A stretch of 64,000 nucleotides of DNA from Capsaspora owczarzaki ATCC 30864. Its lineage: Eukaryota > Opisthokonta > Filasterea. Below the pieces are notes generated by a model, which saw only the letters and a list, made by a program, of their open reading frames with translations, did no database searches and was not told the DNA's origin. Position 1 is the stretch's first letter. Each line of letters begins with the position of its first letter. This document shows, in pieces, positions 46,349-58,411 of the stretch. Location: contig NW_011887299.1 of NCBI RefSeq assembly GCF_000151315.2, positions 1,326,885 through 1,390,884 on the forward strand. Reading direction: 5' to 3'. The position numbers and the translations under genes were made by a program.

Positions 46349-48100
46349 TTACGATGCGACATGAAGTGCAACCTGCCGAGCGGTTGTGCGCAAAAGCGAC
46401 TGAGGTTGAGCATCCAGCGTTTCGTCCATGGGGTCATCGCTGACCGTGCTGCAGACACTTTCGTTGGACGGACTGCTCACGGAAGACGCATCGCTGACGG
46501 ACACAGAGTCCTGCTGCAATTCATTCTCGCCAGCTGCCACAGCTTCGCACATTTGGTCGCCATTTTGACTGTCGCCGGCGGCGGGTGCGCGGGTCGTGTC
46601 CGACTGCGCAGAGCTAGAATTTGCAGCACGTGCGGTGCTGTTGCCATCGCCGCCATTGTCCTTGCCGTCAGCAGCATCCTTGCCCTCTGCTGCGGCGTCC
46701 TTGTCTTCGGCGTCCTTGTTGCCACCATCGTTGCCGCCCGACGAGCCACTGCCGCTGCTTCCGCTAATTTCCACCAGGGTCGCCTCGGAATTGTCCAACA
46801 GGCCTTGCTTCATCGAGTCGAGCGTGGACTCCAAAAAGGTTCGCAAATCCTCGAGCGTGATGACGGTGCGGCCGGCCTGCTCGTTAATGTGGCGCGCTGC
46901 AGAGATCAAGACCGAGCGGTATGGCATGAGGGTGCGCAGGAGCTCGGAGGTGAGCGAGGGACCAATGGCGACGGTGACACGGTCGAGATCGCGCCGCGGG
47001 TTGTTGCTCCTGGTGCTGATTCCCGCGCCACCGAGCGACTGCGCAGCCATGGCAGCCGCAGCCGCTGCAGCCGAGCTCATGTTGTTCAGCCGCGACGAAG
47101 CCGATCGCGGTGGCAGGTAGGAGCCGCCATGGAGGAGGCGATCGCGGCCCACAAACGTTGCCATCGTCGCTGCGTTTCGCGCCTCCTGAGTGACAGCAGC
47201 GGCCGCCGCTGCGTTCGTAGTCGACGCGCTTCCAGCCAGACCACTGCCGGCCGAGCTGACCGCGACGGCAGCAGCATGGGCAGCAGCGTGTTGTGCCGCC
47301 AGCATGGACGCCTTGGACGGACGCCCCACGGGACGGTTGGACGGGATGTAGTGGCGAGAGCCGCCATTCCCGCCACTCGCCGCGCTGCCGCCCCCGCTGC
47401 TCGCTCCGCCGCCACTGGTGCGGGAGCGCTTGACGCCATAGTCCTCGTCGTCGTCCGGGTCGTTGCCATCCCCGCGGCGGCGACGGGAGGCAGACACAGC
47501 TTGCGCAGAGGCGGATGCAGCCGACGCAGCAGAGTTTGCAGGCATGCCCGATCGCGCTGGGCGCTGGTGCTGCTGCTGCTGCTGCTGCCGGTGCTGCTGC
47601 TGCTGTTGCTGTTGCTGCTGCTGGGTGCGGTACTGCGGCTGCTGCTGCGGATGGTGCCTGTTGTGCGAGTGATGGTGGCCTGCAGCCGCCGAGTCTGCTC
47701 GCGACCCTGCTCCTCCCGCTGCTGCTGCTCCTCCTGCTGCTGCTGCGCCTCCGGAAGAGGCAGGGGAGGCAGACGCGGTGGCAATGCCTGCGACGCCGCG
47801 GCGCTTTGCCTGCTGGTCAATGACGGCCTTCTCGCTGGCCGGCGTGTTGACGGGCATCTGCCAGATCATGCCATTGTTCTTGATGAAGAGCCGCGGGCGC
47901 GTGCGGATGGTGCGCAGGTACGGGTTGATGTGGTAGAGCTCCTTCAGGTACTGCCGGAACTCGGCCAGCGGGACCTCGTACGGCTGATCCGCGCTCGTCA
48001 GGGCGTCTGCGCGGTAAAAGCCTTCGGGTCCGTTGTTGCGCTCGGCAGCCGTCTCGAACTTGATGTCGCCGGCAGCGTTGTACAGGCCGTCGTTGCTCAT
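46349..48100 (-). CDS. Low-complexity nuclear-type protein with possible histone-fold segment
   Basis: A single exon of 583 residues that I do not recognise. The N-terminal ~100 residues are the least biased part, with PYEVPLAEFRQYLKELYHIN, PYLRTIRTRPRLFIKNNG and MIWQMPVNTP, and look like a folded domain. Gly/Ala/Ser-rich sequence and two Gln runs (~150-180) follow, plus a basic RRRRGDGNDPDDDEDYGVKR stretch that could be a nuclear signal. Residues ~372-437 (SLTSELLRTLMPYRSVLISA, then RHINEQAGRTVITLEDLRTF) have the helix lengths and the 'I-T-L-E-D-L' pattern of histone-fold proteins such as TAF or SAGA subunits; this is inference. The C-terminus is Asp/Glu/Ser-rich. A transcription-complex subunit is plausible but unproven. 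Confidence 0.7.
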   Translation of the reverse strand: MSNDGLYNAAGDIKFETAAERNNGPEGFYRADALTSADQPYEVPLAEFRQYLKELYHINPYLRTIRTRPRLFIKNNGMIWQMPVNTPASEKAVIDQQAKRRGVAGIATASASPASSGGAAAAGGAAAAGGAGSRADSAAAGHHHSHNRHHPQQQPQYRTQQQQQQQQQQHRQQQQQQHQRPARSGMPANSAASAASASAQAVSASRRRRGDGNDPDDDEDYGVKRSRTSGGGASSGGGSAASGGNGGSRHYIPSNRPVGRPSKASMLAAQHAAAHAAAVAVSSAGSGLAGSASTTNAAAAAAVTQEARNAATMATFVGRDRLLHGGSYLPPRSASSRLNNMSSAAAAAAAMAAQSLGGAGISTRSNNPRRDLDRVTVAIGPSLTSELLRTLMPYRSVLISAARHINEQAGRTVITLEDLRTFLESTLDSMKQGLLDNSEATLVEISGSSGSGSSGGNDGGNKDAEDKDAAAEGKDAADGKDNGGDGNSTARAANSSSAQSDTTRAPAAGDSQNGDQMCEAVAAGENELQQDSVSVSDASSVSSPSNESVCSTVSDDPMDETLDAQPQSLLRTTARQVALHVAS

Positions 48101-48514
48101 TGCTGTGCTTCGGAATGAGGTCGAGGGAGAAAGATAGAGAGAGAGAGAGAGAGAGATAGAGAGAGGGAGAGAGAGAGGGACAGCGAAAAAGAGAACTGAC
48201 GAGCGTTTCCTTTTTCTATTCTCCTGAGTGTGGGATCATCGTATTGCGGATGGAGGTGCTCAGAGAATAGAATAGATGAAGAGGGTGGGGGGGTATTTGC
48301 GTGGGTGGAAGCGGGACGAAGGAACAAAAGAAGTGGACGAAGAGAGCAGATGGATTGGCTTCACTTTGCTTCTTTGGCTTGGGAGTAAGGAGCAAGGGAA
48401 ATCAGAGTCAGGGAGTACGCTGGACCAGAGATTGTTACTCTTTGCCTCGCTGGACGGGGACGGGGACGGCGTGGCTGATGGTGAGGAATCCCTTCATCGC
48501 TGTTCTCGACGCTT

Positions 48515-48732
<218 letters not shown>

Positions 48733-48770
48733 AGAATCAATCCGTTATTTTTTTCGCTTACGACCCCCCG

Positions 48771-48812
48771 TCTGAGTTTTTCGTTTCGCAGTCTGAGTTT
48801 TTCATTTCGCAG
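48771..48812 (+). repeat. Tandem 21-base duplication ending in CAG
   Basis: Two adjacent copies of TCTGAGTTTTTCGTTTCGCAG with one G-to-A difference (48771-48791 and 48792-48812). Each ends like a 3' splice site. Confidence 0.9.
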
Positions 48813-48954
48813 AGTTGCCACCCTAATCAACGGCATTTGGCGTCTTAAAAAGAGAGAATCCAAGAGACAGAGAGAGAGAGAGAGCGTGGTGCGGTGTGGG
48901 ACGTTAACAGCACGCAGCAAGGGCGAAACAAAACAACAACAAACACAAATCCAA

Positions 48955-51900
48955 ATGGAGGGTGAGACAGCTGCAGCAGAAGCGGGGAACGCGGCCATGA
49001 AGGCAGCCGACAGCCATCACGCCCAGGAACACGGCGCAGGCACGACGACGACGAGCAGCACCAGCACCAGCACCCACAGCAGCGGCGCGGCAGTGGCGGC
49101 ACCGGCAGCTGGGAGTGACGACGGAACAAGTAGCAACGGGTCGTCCGACGTCGCAGCCCTCCATCGTGAGTCGTTCTCTCCTCTTCTCCACCCCCCACCT
49201 CATTCAGCCAGACACCCACCCCCACACTCCCACTCATTGACAGATGGATGGATGCGCGGGTGGGCATTGGGGGGTTGCACACAGCAGCCAATCCCACCCA
49301 CGGCAGCGGCTCTTTTTTTTTTTTTTTTTTTATTTTTTATTTTTTTTTATTTTATTTTATTTTATTTTTTATTTCTTTTTCACATCCCCGCCTCTGTCGC
49401 TTCAACGCTCCAATCGCCCCCCAGTCAACGCACCACCGCGTGCCCCCCCCATCCTCGTTCGTTTTGACGTGTCGCCGCTACTGTCCGCGATTGTTGATGC
49501 AAGGGCATCGCGATCGACCAGCTGTCGGTCGTTGTCATCCCCCGATTGCTCACCCATTTCTTTGACAAGCTGCGCATTCGCCGTTGTCGACCGGTGCTTT
49601 TGCGCGTTTCGCTGACCTCCACAAACACTCCCAACGCGAGTGGAACGACGGCGAGAACACTCTTTGCTGGTGGATTGCGAGGATCTGGTCGCGAAAACTC
49701 ACACGAGACAAAAAAAAAACCAAAAAACCAAAAAAACCAAAAAATCCAATAGAAAATCAATAGAAAATAATAATAATAATAATAATCAGAAAATAATAAT
49801 AAAAAAATAAAAAGAGATGGGAAGTGTTCTGCAAGTCATCCCAAAAAGCGAGTGCGTGGCGATCCATTGCAGACCTTCGATGTGGATTGTGTGTGTGTGT
49901 GTGTGTGGTGGGGTGGTGGATGCTGGAGCGAGTTTGCCGGATGGAAGGAGAGGGGAGTCATCACGCCCGTGGTGGTGGTGGTGCTGGTGGTCGCCCCGTT
50001 CCACCCCTTCGCTGCCCTCCCCCCCTCACCACGCTCTCTCCGGACTCGTTCTGGTTCTGAAGCAGAGGAATGGGGGAAGCACTTTGCGTCATTCCACTTG
50101 TCATGCATGCACACTGCAAGCTCGCTCACTTTACCTGCTCTGTACGTCCCCGCTTTTCTTTCTTCTTCCTTTTTTTCAAACCGCAGCCAACAAGCGGATG
50201 CGACTCGACTCGACGACGGCCACTGACAGCGGATTGAGCATGCCCACACTAGCAATGCCAGCGCCGATGCAGATGCCGATGCAGATGCCCCTGATGATGA
50301 TGGCTGCTGGGACAACGACGACCCCAAATGGCTTCCACCACCCCACAGCAGCTGGATCGCCGACCGTCGTGCACCTGGCAGCACCCAACGCATACCCGCA
50401 CCCGCACCTGCACTCACCAATGCAGTTCCATCAGCAGCACTCGAGCATTGCCGTGCAGAGCCCAAATGGCACCCTTCACAACAGTCACAACAGTCACAAC
50501 AACGGCACACTCCCGCCGCTCCCGCCGCGATCCGCGGACGCAGGAACTCCGCGAGCCTTCTTTGGAAATATGGACGGACCCCTGTCCGCCCCGCTCTACC
50601 CAGTCCCCACGGCGACAAGCACGGCCACGCCGGGTCCCTACCCGCACCAGGGCGAGATCACTGCTGCTACTGCCGCCAGTGGCTCGCCGTTTGGCCGGCA
50701 ACGGACCTTTTCAGAAACCAGCCTGGTTGGCCAGCCCATTACACCGCCTGCTATTCGTTCCTCTGGAGGACACGGCCCGCCCGGAACGCCCGGGTTTGCG
50801 CACTCGCCGCTGGTCCAGCCGTCGGCCATGTCTCCGACATCCGTGCACGCGCTCGGCGGCACGCCAAAAACCGTCACGTTCGCGTCTCCGAGCGTCGACT
50901 CGTCCTACGCCTCGAACGCAGACCCCATCAAGCTCAGCGAGCTCAAACAAAAGCGACGACGCCTGTCCATCAGCGAGCCGTCCAAACGCGTCCCGGACTT
51001 TTTGCGGGCGGCTGCAGCATCTGCGGCCACTGCTGAGGCAACATCGCCATCCACGTCTCCTCCTCCTCCTCCTCCTCCATCTGCCACCGCTGCCTCCGCT
51101 GCCGTGGAAGACGACGCCGCTACCACCACCACCACCACCACCACCGCCACCGCCGTTGCAACGACAGCCCCGACAAAACCCGCCGCTGAGAGTGCTTCTG
51201 CGGATGGCACGTCCCTCGCGCCCATCGTGCCTGCTCCCCGCCCCGCTTCCGCACCCACAGCTCTCGCTTTCTCGAGCGACGAAGCCGACCAGCCTCCGTC
51301 GTCTGCCGAGTCCTCTGCACCCAGCAGCGCACTCGCAGTGGACGCAAAGCGCGATGGCCTTTTTGCGCCTGCCACCCAGACAACGCACGAGTCCGCCTCA
51401 CCCATCCCGATTGCGAGCTCGCTGGAGCCCGGCCCAGAAGCCATTCCAGCATCCCACGCTGGGACGGGTGCATCACCAGTCATTCCTCTGCTTGCACCAC
51501 CACCAAGCATCACCCCTGGCAGCGTCACATCGCCGGGCTCGATTGTCGTCCCAATGATTGTCATCAAGGACGAAGCGGGCACCACCACTCAAGGCGATCT
51601 GTACGACTACAAGCCGTTGTCCGCGATGGCGTCTCCGTATTCCGAACACGCGGCGTGTGAAGCCTCCATGTTTGCGCGTTCGCCCAGCGAATTGGAGAAT
51701 ATTCTCGTGCTGAACGTCACCGAGCGGTGGCCTGATGCAGGTCTGACCTTTCCGCGCATTCGTCACTGGGCCCTCGTCACTCCGTGGAGTGGTTCGCGCG
51801 GCGGCACTCACAGCGCGAGCTCCGCCCTTTCTCGCGCAGGCTCTGCGAATGAACTGGGCGCGCCAAGTCAACTAGACCATTCCGAGCCTGGAGCGCGATC

Positions 51901-52359
51901 GCCGAGCCTGAGTGCTCGGTCCCCGTCCTCCTCCAGTGCCGCAAAGCTTGAGCCGCCGTCTCCATCTGGCGGGGCGACTCTCAGCAGCCCGCGAGACACT
52001 CCCTCGGCCGCCATGCGCCGTCGCCAGTCTGGCGTTGGCACGGGAGGCCAGCAGCAACAGGTTGCCAACAACGCAGCGGCCGGCGCGACGGACGCGACTC
52101 TGCTCGCTGCGTCGGATTCTGCCTCAGCCCCAGCGCAGCCACAGGCACCTGCGGAGCACGGAGGGGTGCCTGTCAACAACTCTGCTCACCCCAGTGCCAG
52201 CAGTGCTGATAGCCAACCCCCGCCGCCGCAGAGCATCCGCACGTGTCGCAGCAGCAGCAAATGTTCCACATGCATTACATGAAGGACGGGCGAGCGAGCG
52301 ATATGGCTGGTGTGCCAACTGCTCCTGGAGCGAAAACTCGCAAAACCAAAAAGCAGCAG

Positions 52360-52394
<35 letters not shown>

Positions 52395-54975
52395 ACAGCA
52401 ACAACAGCAGCAACAACAGCAGCAACAGCAGCAACAACAGCAACAACAATTACAGCATCAACATCAACAACCAAACATCCATTTTGCGCCGCATCCGAAT
52501 CAGCAGCACATGCAGTATCAGCAGCAATTTCCGCCACAGAACCAAGGATTTATGGACCAACAACAACTCATGTTGCAGCACCAGCACCAGCTTCAGCACC
52601 CCGATCAGCAACAACTCCAGTACCAGCAAATGATGATGCAACAGCAGCAACAGCAGCAGCAACAGCAGCAGCAACATCCCGAACAGCCGCTCCACCAGCA
52701 AATGATGCAGCAACAGCAGCAAATGTTTGCGCAGATGAATTACGGCAACAACGCGTATGCACCCCCGCAGACCATCACGCTGCTGGATTTGCCCACGTAC
52801 CAGTTCATCGACGTGTACGGCCATACTCAAACAGTCTACGGCATTCCGCCAAACCCCGTTCCGTACGGCTACACGGGGCCAGACCACGTCCCTCCCATGA
52901 CCAATGGTGTGGCCCACGCGCACCTCGGCTACAATGCCGAAATTGGGCACATGTACTCGATCGAACCGCCGCAAATGACAATGATGTACGAGCCAGCGCC
53001 AATTTCGAGCGGTCTGGAATTGCAAATCGGTCAGCGCATCGAGGCCTTTGATGCAGAGGGTGCTTGGCACGTTGCTCGTGTGCGCAGGCGAGACGTCGAG
53101 GACGCGACCGTCTCAAAGATTGTTCCTCCTGGTTCGTTTGTGCTGGTTCATTACGAGGGGTATGGCCCCGAGTTTGATGAATGGCTGCGAGTTGGCGCGC
53201 TTCGTCATGTTATGACAGCCCTGCACTTTGGACCCGATGGTCCCGAGGATGGTCAAAAGTGGATGTTGTCAAGGCAGCCGGTATGGATGTGATTGCGTTT
53301 TTTGTCTGTGTTCCTTTTGTGCAATTACTTGTTATTCTCTGACTCTGACTTTTTTGTTTGTTATTTCGAATGGGATTTTTTTTTGTTTCTGACAGTCCTC
53401 AAGGAAGGTCATAAGAGCAGAACAGCCCTCATTTACGACCGCGGCATGCTGTCTCATCGCTGTTCTTGTGATAGCAAGCGACATGTGCATCCCGAGCAAC
53501 CAGATCGTCTTGCGCGAATCCTGCGAGCGATGGATTCCGAAGGTTGGTTTTGAGACTGGTTTGAGCAAGGCGAATCCTCAGTTTGGAGTGTGGAAATGCC
53601 GTGGTGCTCATCTGTCACCTCTTGGTCCCAGGCTTCCTGGATCGGTGCGCAAGGCCGTTCTCGCGAGAGGCCGCAACGGATGAGCTTGCCCAAGTTCACC
53701 AGCTTGCTCATGTCGAGCACTACGGCTTTATTGGAAGCGCGCCACCGGATTTGGAGACGATGGAATGCGGTGGCAAAGGTGTCGCATGCGATACCGTCTT
53801 CAACAGCGCCACCACTGGTCGTGCCGCGCGCCTTTCCTCTGGCTGCTTGCTGCAGCTGACATCGCTTGTCATTCAAAACGAAATTGTGAATGGCTTTGCC
53901 GTCATTCGTCCACCGGGACATCACGCCGAGGCCAACGAAGCCATGTACGTCAATGCATTCTTTGCAGCAGAAAAGTGTTTTTGCGGGGTTTTGGGCCTGA
54001 CAATGGGGTTGTCAACTACATTTTCAGTCTCTCATTCACTCACATCTTTGTTTGTCTTGTCTCTGTTGCTTGCTAGGGGCTTTTCATTCTTTAATAACGT
54101 GAGCATTGCGGCCGCGGCCGCGAAAGCGCACGGCATGAAACGCATTCTCATTGTTGACTGGGACATCCACCATGGCAATGGAACTCAAAACATCTTTTAC
54201 AACGATCCCTCCGTGCTGTATCTGAGCCTGCACCGGCACGACGACGGCAACTTTTACCCGTACACGGGCGACGCTGATGAGTGCGGCGCGGGCGAGGGTG
54301 TGGGTAAAAATGTCAACATCCCATGGCGTGGCAACGGCGCCATGGGCAACAACGAGTACCTGGCCGCATTCTACTATGTCGTGATGCCGATTGCGCGCCA
54401 GTTCAATCCCGAGCTTGTCTTTATCTCGGCTGGCTTTGACGCAGCTGAAGGCGACCTCATTGGCAACTACAAGGTTACACCAGCGGGTAAGTGGGTGTGG
54501 AGAAGAATCGGTTTGTTCTTGAGTGGGGTTTTGGCGTGTTGTGTCCTGACAGTTCATTCTCTCATTTCACACTTTTTGTTTCCTTGCAGGCTTTGCGCGC
54601 ATGACTGCTTGGCTCAAGGAACTCGCTGGCGGCAAAGTGATTCTTGCCCTGGAGGGCGGGTATGATCTAAACTCGTTATCGACATGCGCAACAGCGTGCA
54701 TTCGGGTGTTGTTGGGCGAACAGCCTCCGCCGATCCCGCCGAGTAGCAATCAATACGACACGCGAAATTCCAACCAGCCATCCTCCGCCGCCATCACGCT
54801 GCTGAAGCGCGTCATCAACATCCAACGCGAACATTGGTCTGAGCTGCGCATGCCAAGCTCGTTCGACCTTCCATACGAGCTGTATGAGAACACCTCCTCC
54901 GCCATGCCCAAGTCTCCTCGAGGGTCGCTTGGTCCCCGAACACGTCGCGGAGTCCATCCGCGAGACCTCGATTAA
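48955..54975 (+). CDS. PolyQ/chromo-barrel protein fused by splicing to a class IIa-like histone deacetylase
   Basis: Seven coding exons are proposed: 48955-49165, 50187-52165, 52234-53280, 53404-53542, 53632-53944, 54077-54486 and 54590-54975, giving about 1,494 residues. Residues 1-730 are low-complexity Ser/Ala/Thr/Pro with a RRRLSISEPSKRVPDFL segment. Gln runs lie at ~770-803 and ~866-878. A chromo-barrel/Tudor-knot module (~996-1058) has GQRIEAFDAEGAWHVARVRR and VHYEGYGPEFDEWL. The deacetylase domain begins at ~1080 (TALIYDRGMLSHRCSCD) and has VIRPPGHHAE, ILIVDWDIHHGNGTQ, ISAGFDAAEGD and LALEGGYDL: the His dyad, zinc-binding Asp/His/Asp and the catalytic Tyr, which vertebrate class IIa enzymes replace with His. 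DECGAGEGVGKNVN favours class IIa. The joins at 52165/52234 and 53280/53404 are inferred; the others are firm. Confidence 0.78.
52352..52448 (+). repeat. CAG/CAA polyglutamine-coding tract
   Basis: About 32 nearly consecutive Gln codons mixing CAG and CAA, followed by further Gln/His-rich sequence and a second run near 52638-52677. Confidence 0.95.
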
Positions 54976-55449
54976 TACGGGAGGATGGGGCTTTTTGTCT
55001 GCTTTAGTAATTTTTTTTTGGTTGAGGATGTTTGTGAATTTCTTTTGATGGCTATTACGAAGCGGGGGCTTTGTTTGGTTGTCCAGTCGAACGAGTGGAG
55101 CGTGAAGGTCTGGCTTGTAACCGAATACAATGGTTTAGCTTGTTCAGACAGCTTGCCCTGCTGATTGACAGCGTTGTTAGCAACGACATTCTCATCCAAC
55201 CCCCAGCAAGTAACCGAATACAAAGAAATTATCAACCCTCCTCCTGGCGACTTGTACTGCACCCATCCACCCTCGCCAGCATCCTAGGTCCTTTCGAACC
55301 AGACCAACCAGCCATGTATGCGATAAGTGGCATCCCAAGAACGGCCTACTTTACGAGCCAGCTGCAGGTGGTGGAATGCATTGCGTTCTGAGACGGAAAT
55401 CGTTTATTGGTTGAAGAGGTTGGGTGGCTTACTCACACAAAAAACTGTA
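54976..55449. other. Convergent 3' intergenic region
   Basis: This 474-bp region lies between the HDAC-fusion stop and the stop of the nuclease/kinase-like gene. A 14-base word, GTAACCGAATACAA, occurs twice about 90 bases apart (near 55118 and 55209). No gene was supported. Confidence 0.5.
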
Positions 55450-57831
55450 TCACTGCTCTCTGGGCTTGATCGACTTTGTCGGGCTTACCTTTTCTAGGAG
55501 GCTTTCGTCAATGTCAAGTTTCGCAAGCATACTGTTTCTGGCTTCGGCTTTGTCGAAGACCTTTTCCACATCGGACAAGTCGATCAGCACCGCATACAAC
55601 GTGTCGTCGCCCATGATACGGTAGATACCGACGTGACGCCAGCGCACGTCTTTGTGTCGGTAGCCAAGCGAAGCCATGTGTTCAACTGCACGCGCGGCTG
55701 CAACCAGAATGGGACGACGTTCCTCATCCTCGCAAAGCCGGACATCCCCGACCATCTTGACATATGGCATGTAAATGGCATCATCAACGCTGTGGGTCTC
55801 GAGGAAAGGATTTGCAATTAGCGTGTTTTTGTGGCGGGATCCCCAGATCTCGCGCCAAAGCGCCGCCTCTCCTGTTGCGGACAATGACGATGTGACGCGC
55901 GGATTGCGCACCTTCAGGACACAGACACCGTGGTTCAGTTTGGTGTACGGGCTCGCAAGCCATGCATGGCCGTCACGTCCGCGACCGAGGTCAACAAAGC
56001 AGTAAACGTTGGTCGGCTTTGGGCCTCCAAAAATGTACCCAGATCGAACGACCTTGTTGGAGAAGGTGTTGAAGTCCAACTGAACGCGGCCATGCGTTCT
56101 GGTCTGTGTAAGCTGGTTGTTACTGTAGAGTAGGCACGAGGAGCTTTCACCGAAATGAGGGTGGAAGCGCAGTTGCGACAGGTGATAGGCCTTGAAAATG
56201 ACGTTCTGCAACACGTTGACGAGGTCGGGATCGTTCCACTTGAACACGCGCGTGCGGATGAGGCGGCGCGTCGCTTCGCCTTGTTGAAACACCTTCGCTG
56301 AAGTTGCTGCTGGGTTGTGCACGTTGCCAAACGTGGGGACAACTTTGAGCGATGGCCACTGCGCGTCTGTCGTGACGGTTGCTCGTCTCTCGAGTTCAAG
56401 AATGATCTTCTTGAACTCGCCGACGTCCGAAACAGTCGCGCACTCGGTCGTGCAGGAGGGAGTGTCTTGAAGGTGTTGTTCCTGGTCATCGGCGAGCCAG
56501 TAGACTGCCCACTCGTGGTACGTCGTGAGGATGCCAAAGTACGGCACCATGCAAAAGTCCTCGTGAGGCGAGCGCAGGTAGTCGTACAGCTGGCCTTGCA
56601 GGTGCCCGAGGGTTGTATTGTGCTTGACAGCATCCGAATCGGGGTTGTTGTCCGACACCTCGCGGGGCTCCAAATCCCCACCTTTGCACTCATACATGCC
56701 TTTGACCCGGTGGGTCGTCGGGCACTTGACTTCAACCACGAGTAGCGGCTGTCCGTTCATGGTTGTGATGACAAAATTCGGTCGGATGGCAGGTGCCGAA
56801 GCGGCAGTCGCAGGGCCCGACGCTTGCTTGCCCTTCTTTTGGCTCATGAAAGATGGAGCAGGCGACGAAGAGGCGGATGAAGGATCAGCAGATGCCGGTT
56901 GCCTGCCTTTCCCTGCGCGAACGGCAGCAGCGTCTGACGGAAGAGCGTCCGATGTAGCAGCGGATGAAGGAGTATCAGATGAGGCAGCGTCGTCAGCTGT
57001 TGTTGTCGAAGGATGAGGCCATTCTGCCCGCATTTTGATAGGTAAACCAAGACTCAAATTGATGGTTTTCAGAGTCGAGTGCACGTCAAGATGCACAGAT
57101 GCCTCAGAGTTCGCATGGCCACACTCTGCAAATGTCGGCCGCTCGGCAAGGTTGAGCTCAAAGCACCCAAATGGTTCGGCGGCCTGCTCACACGTGGCTG
57201 GTTTATGGTCCTTGCTTGCATGTGGATGCATTAACTTGGCCGCAATCATTGGTTGGAGTGACTCGGCCAGGCGGGCTTTAAGGAGGGCTGTAACGGAGGG
57301 AGAAGCGGCAAATCAACAGGTTAGTTTTTGGACTTCTCAGCTGTTTTTGGCGCCTTTTTTTCTTCTTCCTTTTTTTTTTTCTTTTTTTGTTAAAAAAAAT
57401 GTCTTGGCCAAGCGCGAGTTCGTACCTTCAACCTCCTTGCGGTAGGTTTTGACGGGTCTCTGAATGGAATCGAGACAAAACTGGGCTGACATCGGGGTCA
57501 GGGTGGGAAACATGGTCAACGCGTAGTCGATATAGTCGTTCACCACTCCAACCGCGGTGTAAAGCGGCTTGACCTTCTCGACGACGCCCTCGACATCTGT
57601 CTTCACCTCCTTGAGTGAGAGGTTGGCCACAGCTTTAGCCAGCTCATCGTACTTGCGCATGACATCCGCAGGGTCGAGCGGCGGGGGTGCAGGCTCGGCA
57701 GGGCCCAGTGCAAGCGAGAAAGACTCGAAGCGTTTCAAGAAGTCGTCCTCCTCGGAGGCAGCAGACGAGTCAGACGGAGATAAGCCAGCCGCTGCAGCTG
57801 CGGGGTGTGCCGAGTTGGAACTGGAGGCCAT
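55450..57831 (-). CDS. Crinkler-like protein: restriction-nuclease-fold plus kinase-like domain
   Basis: Two exons (57426-57831, phase 1; 55450-57287) encode 747 residues. The N-terminal ~150 residues are acidic then helical (DPADVMRKYDELAKAVANLS). After a Ser/Ala/Pro-rich linker, residues ~302-420 carry FVITTMNGQPLLVVEVKCP and HLQGQLYDYLRS, then CMVPYFGILTTYHEWAVYW, the core layout of PD-(D/E)XK nuclease-fold domains found next to kinases. Residues ~480-720 form a kinase-like module, with MPYVKMV, AARAVEHMASLGYRHKDVRW and YAVLIDLSDVEKVF in the positions of the hinge, catalytic loop and metal-binding loop. This nuclease-plus-kinase pairing is known from Crinkler-type (CRN) proteins of oomycetes, fungi and other eukaryotes. 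Role here unknown. Start chosen at MASSSNSAHP (ATGGCC context). Confidence 0.75.
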
Positions 57832-58372
57832 CTGGAGGGAGAAGAGGGAAAATGAGTAAAAAAAAAAAAAAACGAAGAACAAAACGAGAAAACAAAAAAT
57901 GCGAAACAACACCGATTGAAACAAGCTCGAAACGAAACTGCAGAAATCCTTGGAGATGAACGCGAGCAGCATGGTAGAAATTCAAAGTTGTTGATGCGCC
58001 TCCTGGTGAGAAAGAAAGAGCGCAAGGAATCCTGCCCTCATTTCCGCAGTGACGTAGATCTACCGAATGACACGCACAAATCAAAGAAGGTAAGAAAGCT
58101 CCTCAGACCCGGCATGAAACGAGAATATCGTAATTTAAGGGATAGATCTACAGTACAGACATCGCTGTCATTTATCGTGCCGGTCGCCGCCCACCTAGGG
58201 CGGGACCTGGGGATTGAAGCGAGGCGTGGGAGGAATTGCCGATCAGCTCGCGCTTGATGCTCCTTTTCACCAAAATCACCTCACGATGCACCCTGCCATG
58301 ACGAATATGCCCACTCGACCCAATGGCCATGATTGTCGTCACGTCTTCTCAGCTGCTCATTCATCATTTTTA

Positions 58373-58408
<36 letters not shown>

Positions 58409-58411
58409 GTT
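57832..58411. promoter_or_regulatory. Divergent region between Crinkler-like and tyrosine kinase genes
   Basis: This 580-bp region holds both promoters and ends in a T32 run (58376-58407) four bases before the kinase ATG. No other feature was seen. Confidence 0.45.

Noticed and set aside
46361-48118. 585-codon plus-strand frame opposite the minus-strand gene
   Set aside because: Arg/Ala/Cys-rich antisense shadow of a GC-rich coding exon; the minus-strand protein has folded-domain texture and a sensible start.
52262-53292. Separate gene starting at ATG 52262 and ending at the TGA 53292
   Set aside because: The upstream frame overlaps it and a splice acceptor immediately precedes it. Ending there would also leave the HDAC exon without a start codon.
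55071-55391. 106-codon frame between two convergent stops
   Set aside because: No recognisable motif; it sits in expected 3' UTR sequence.
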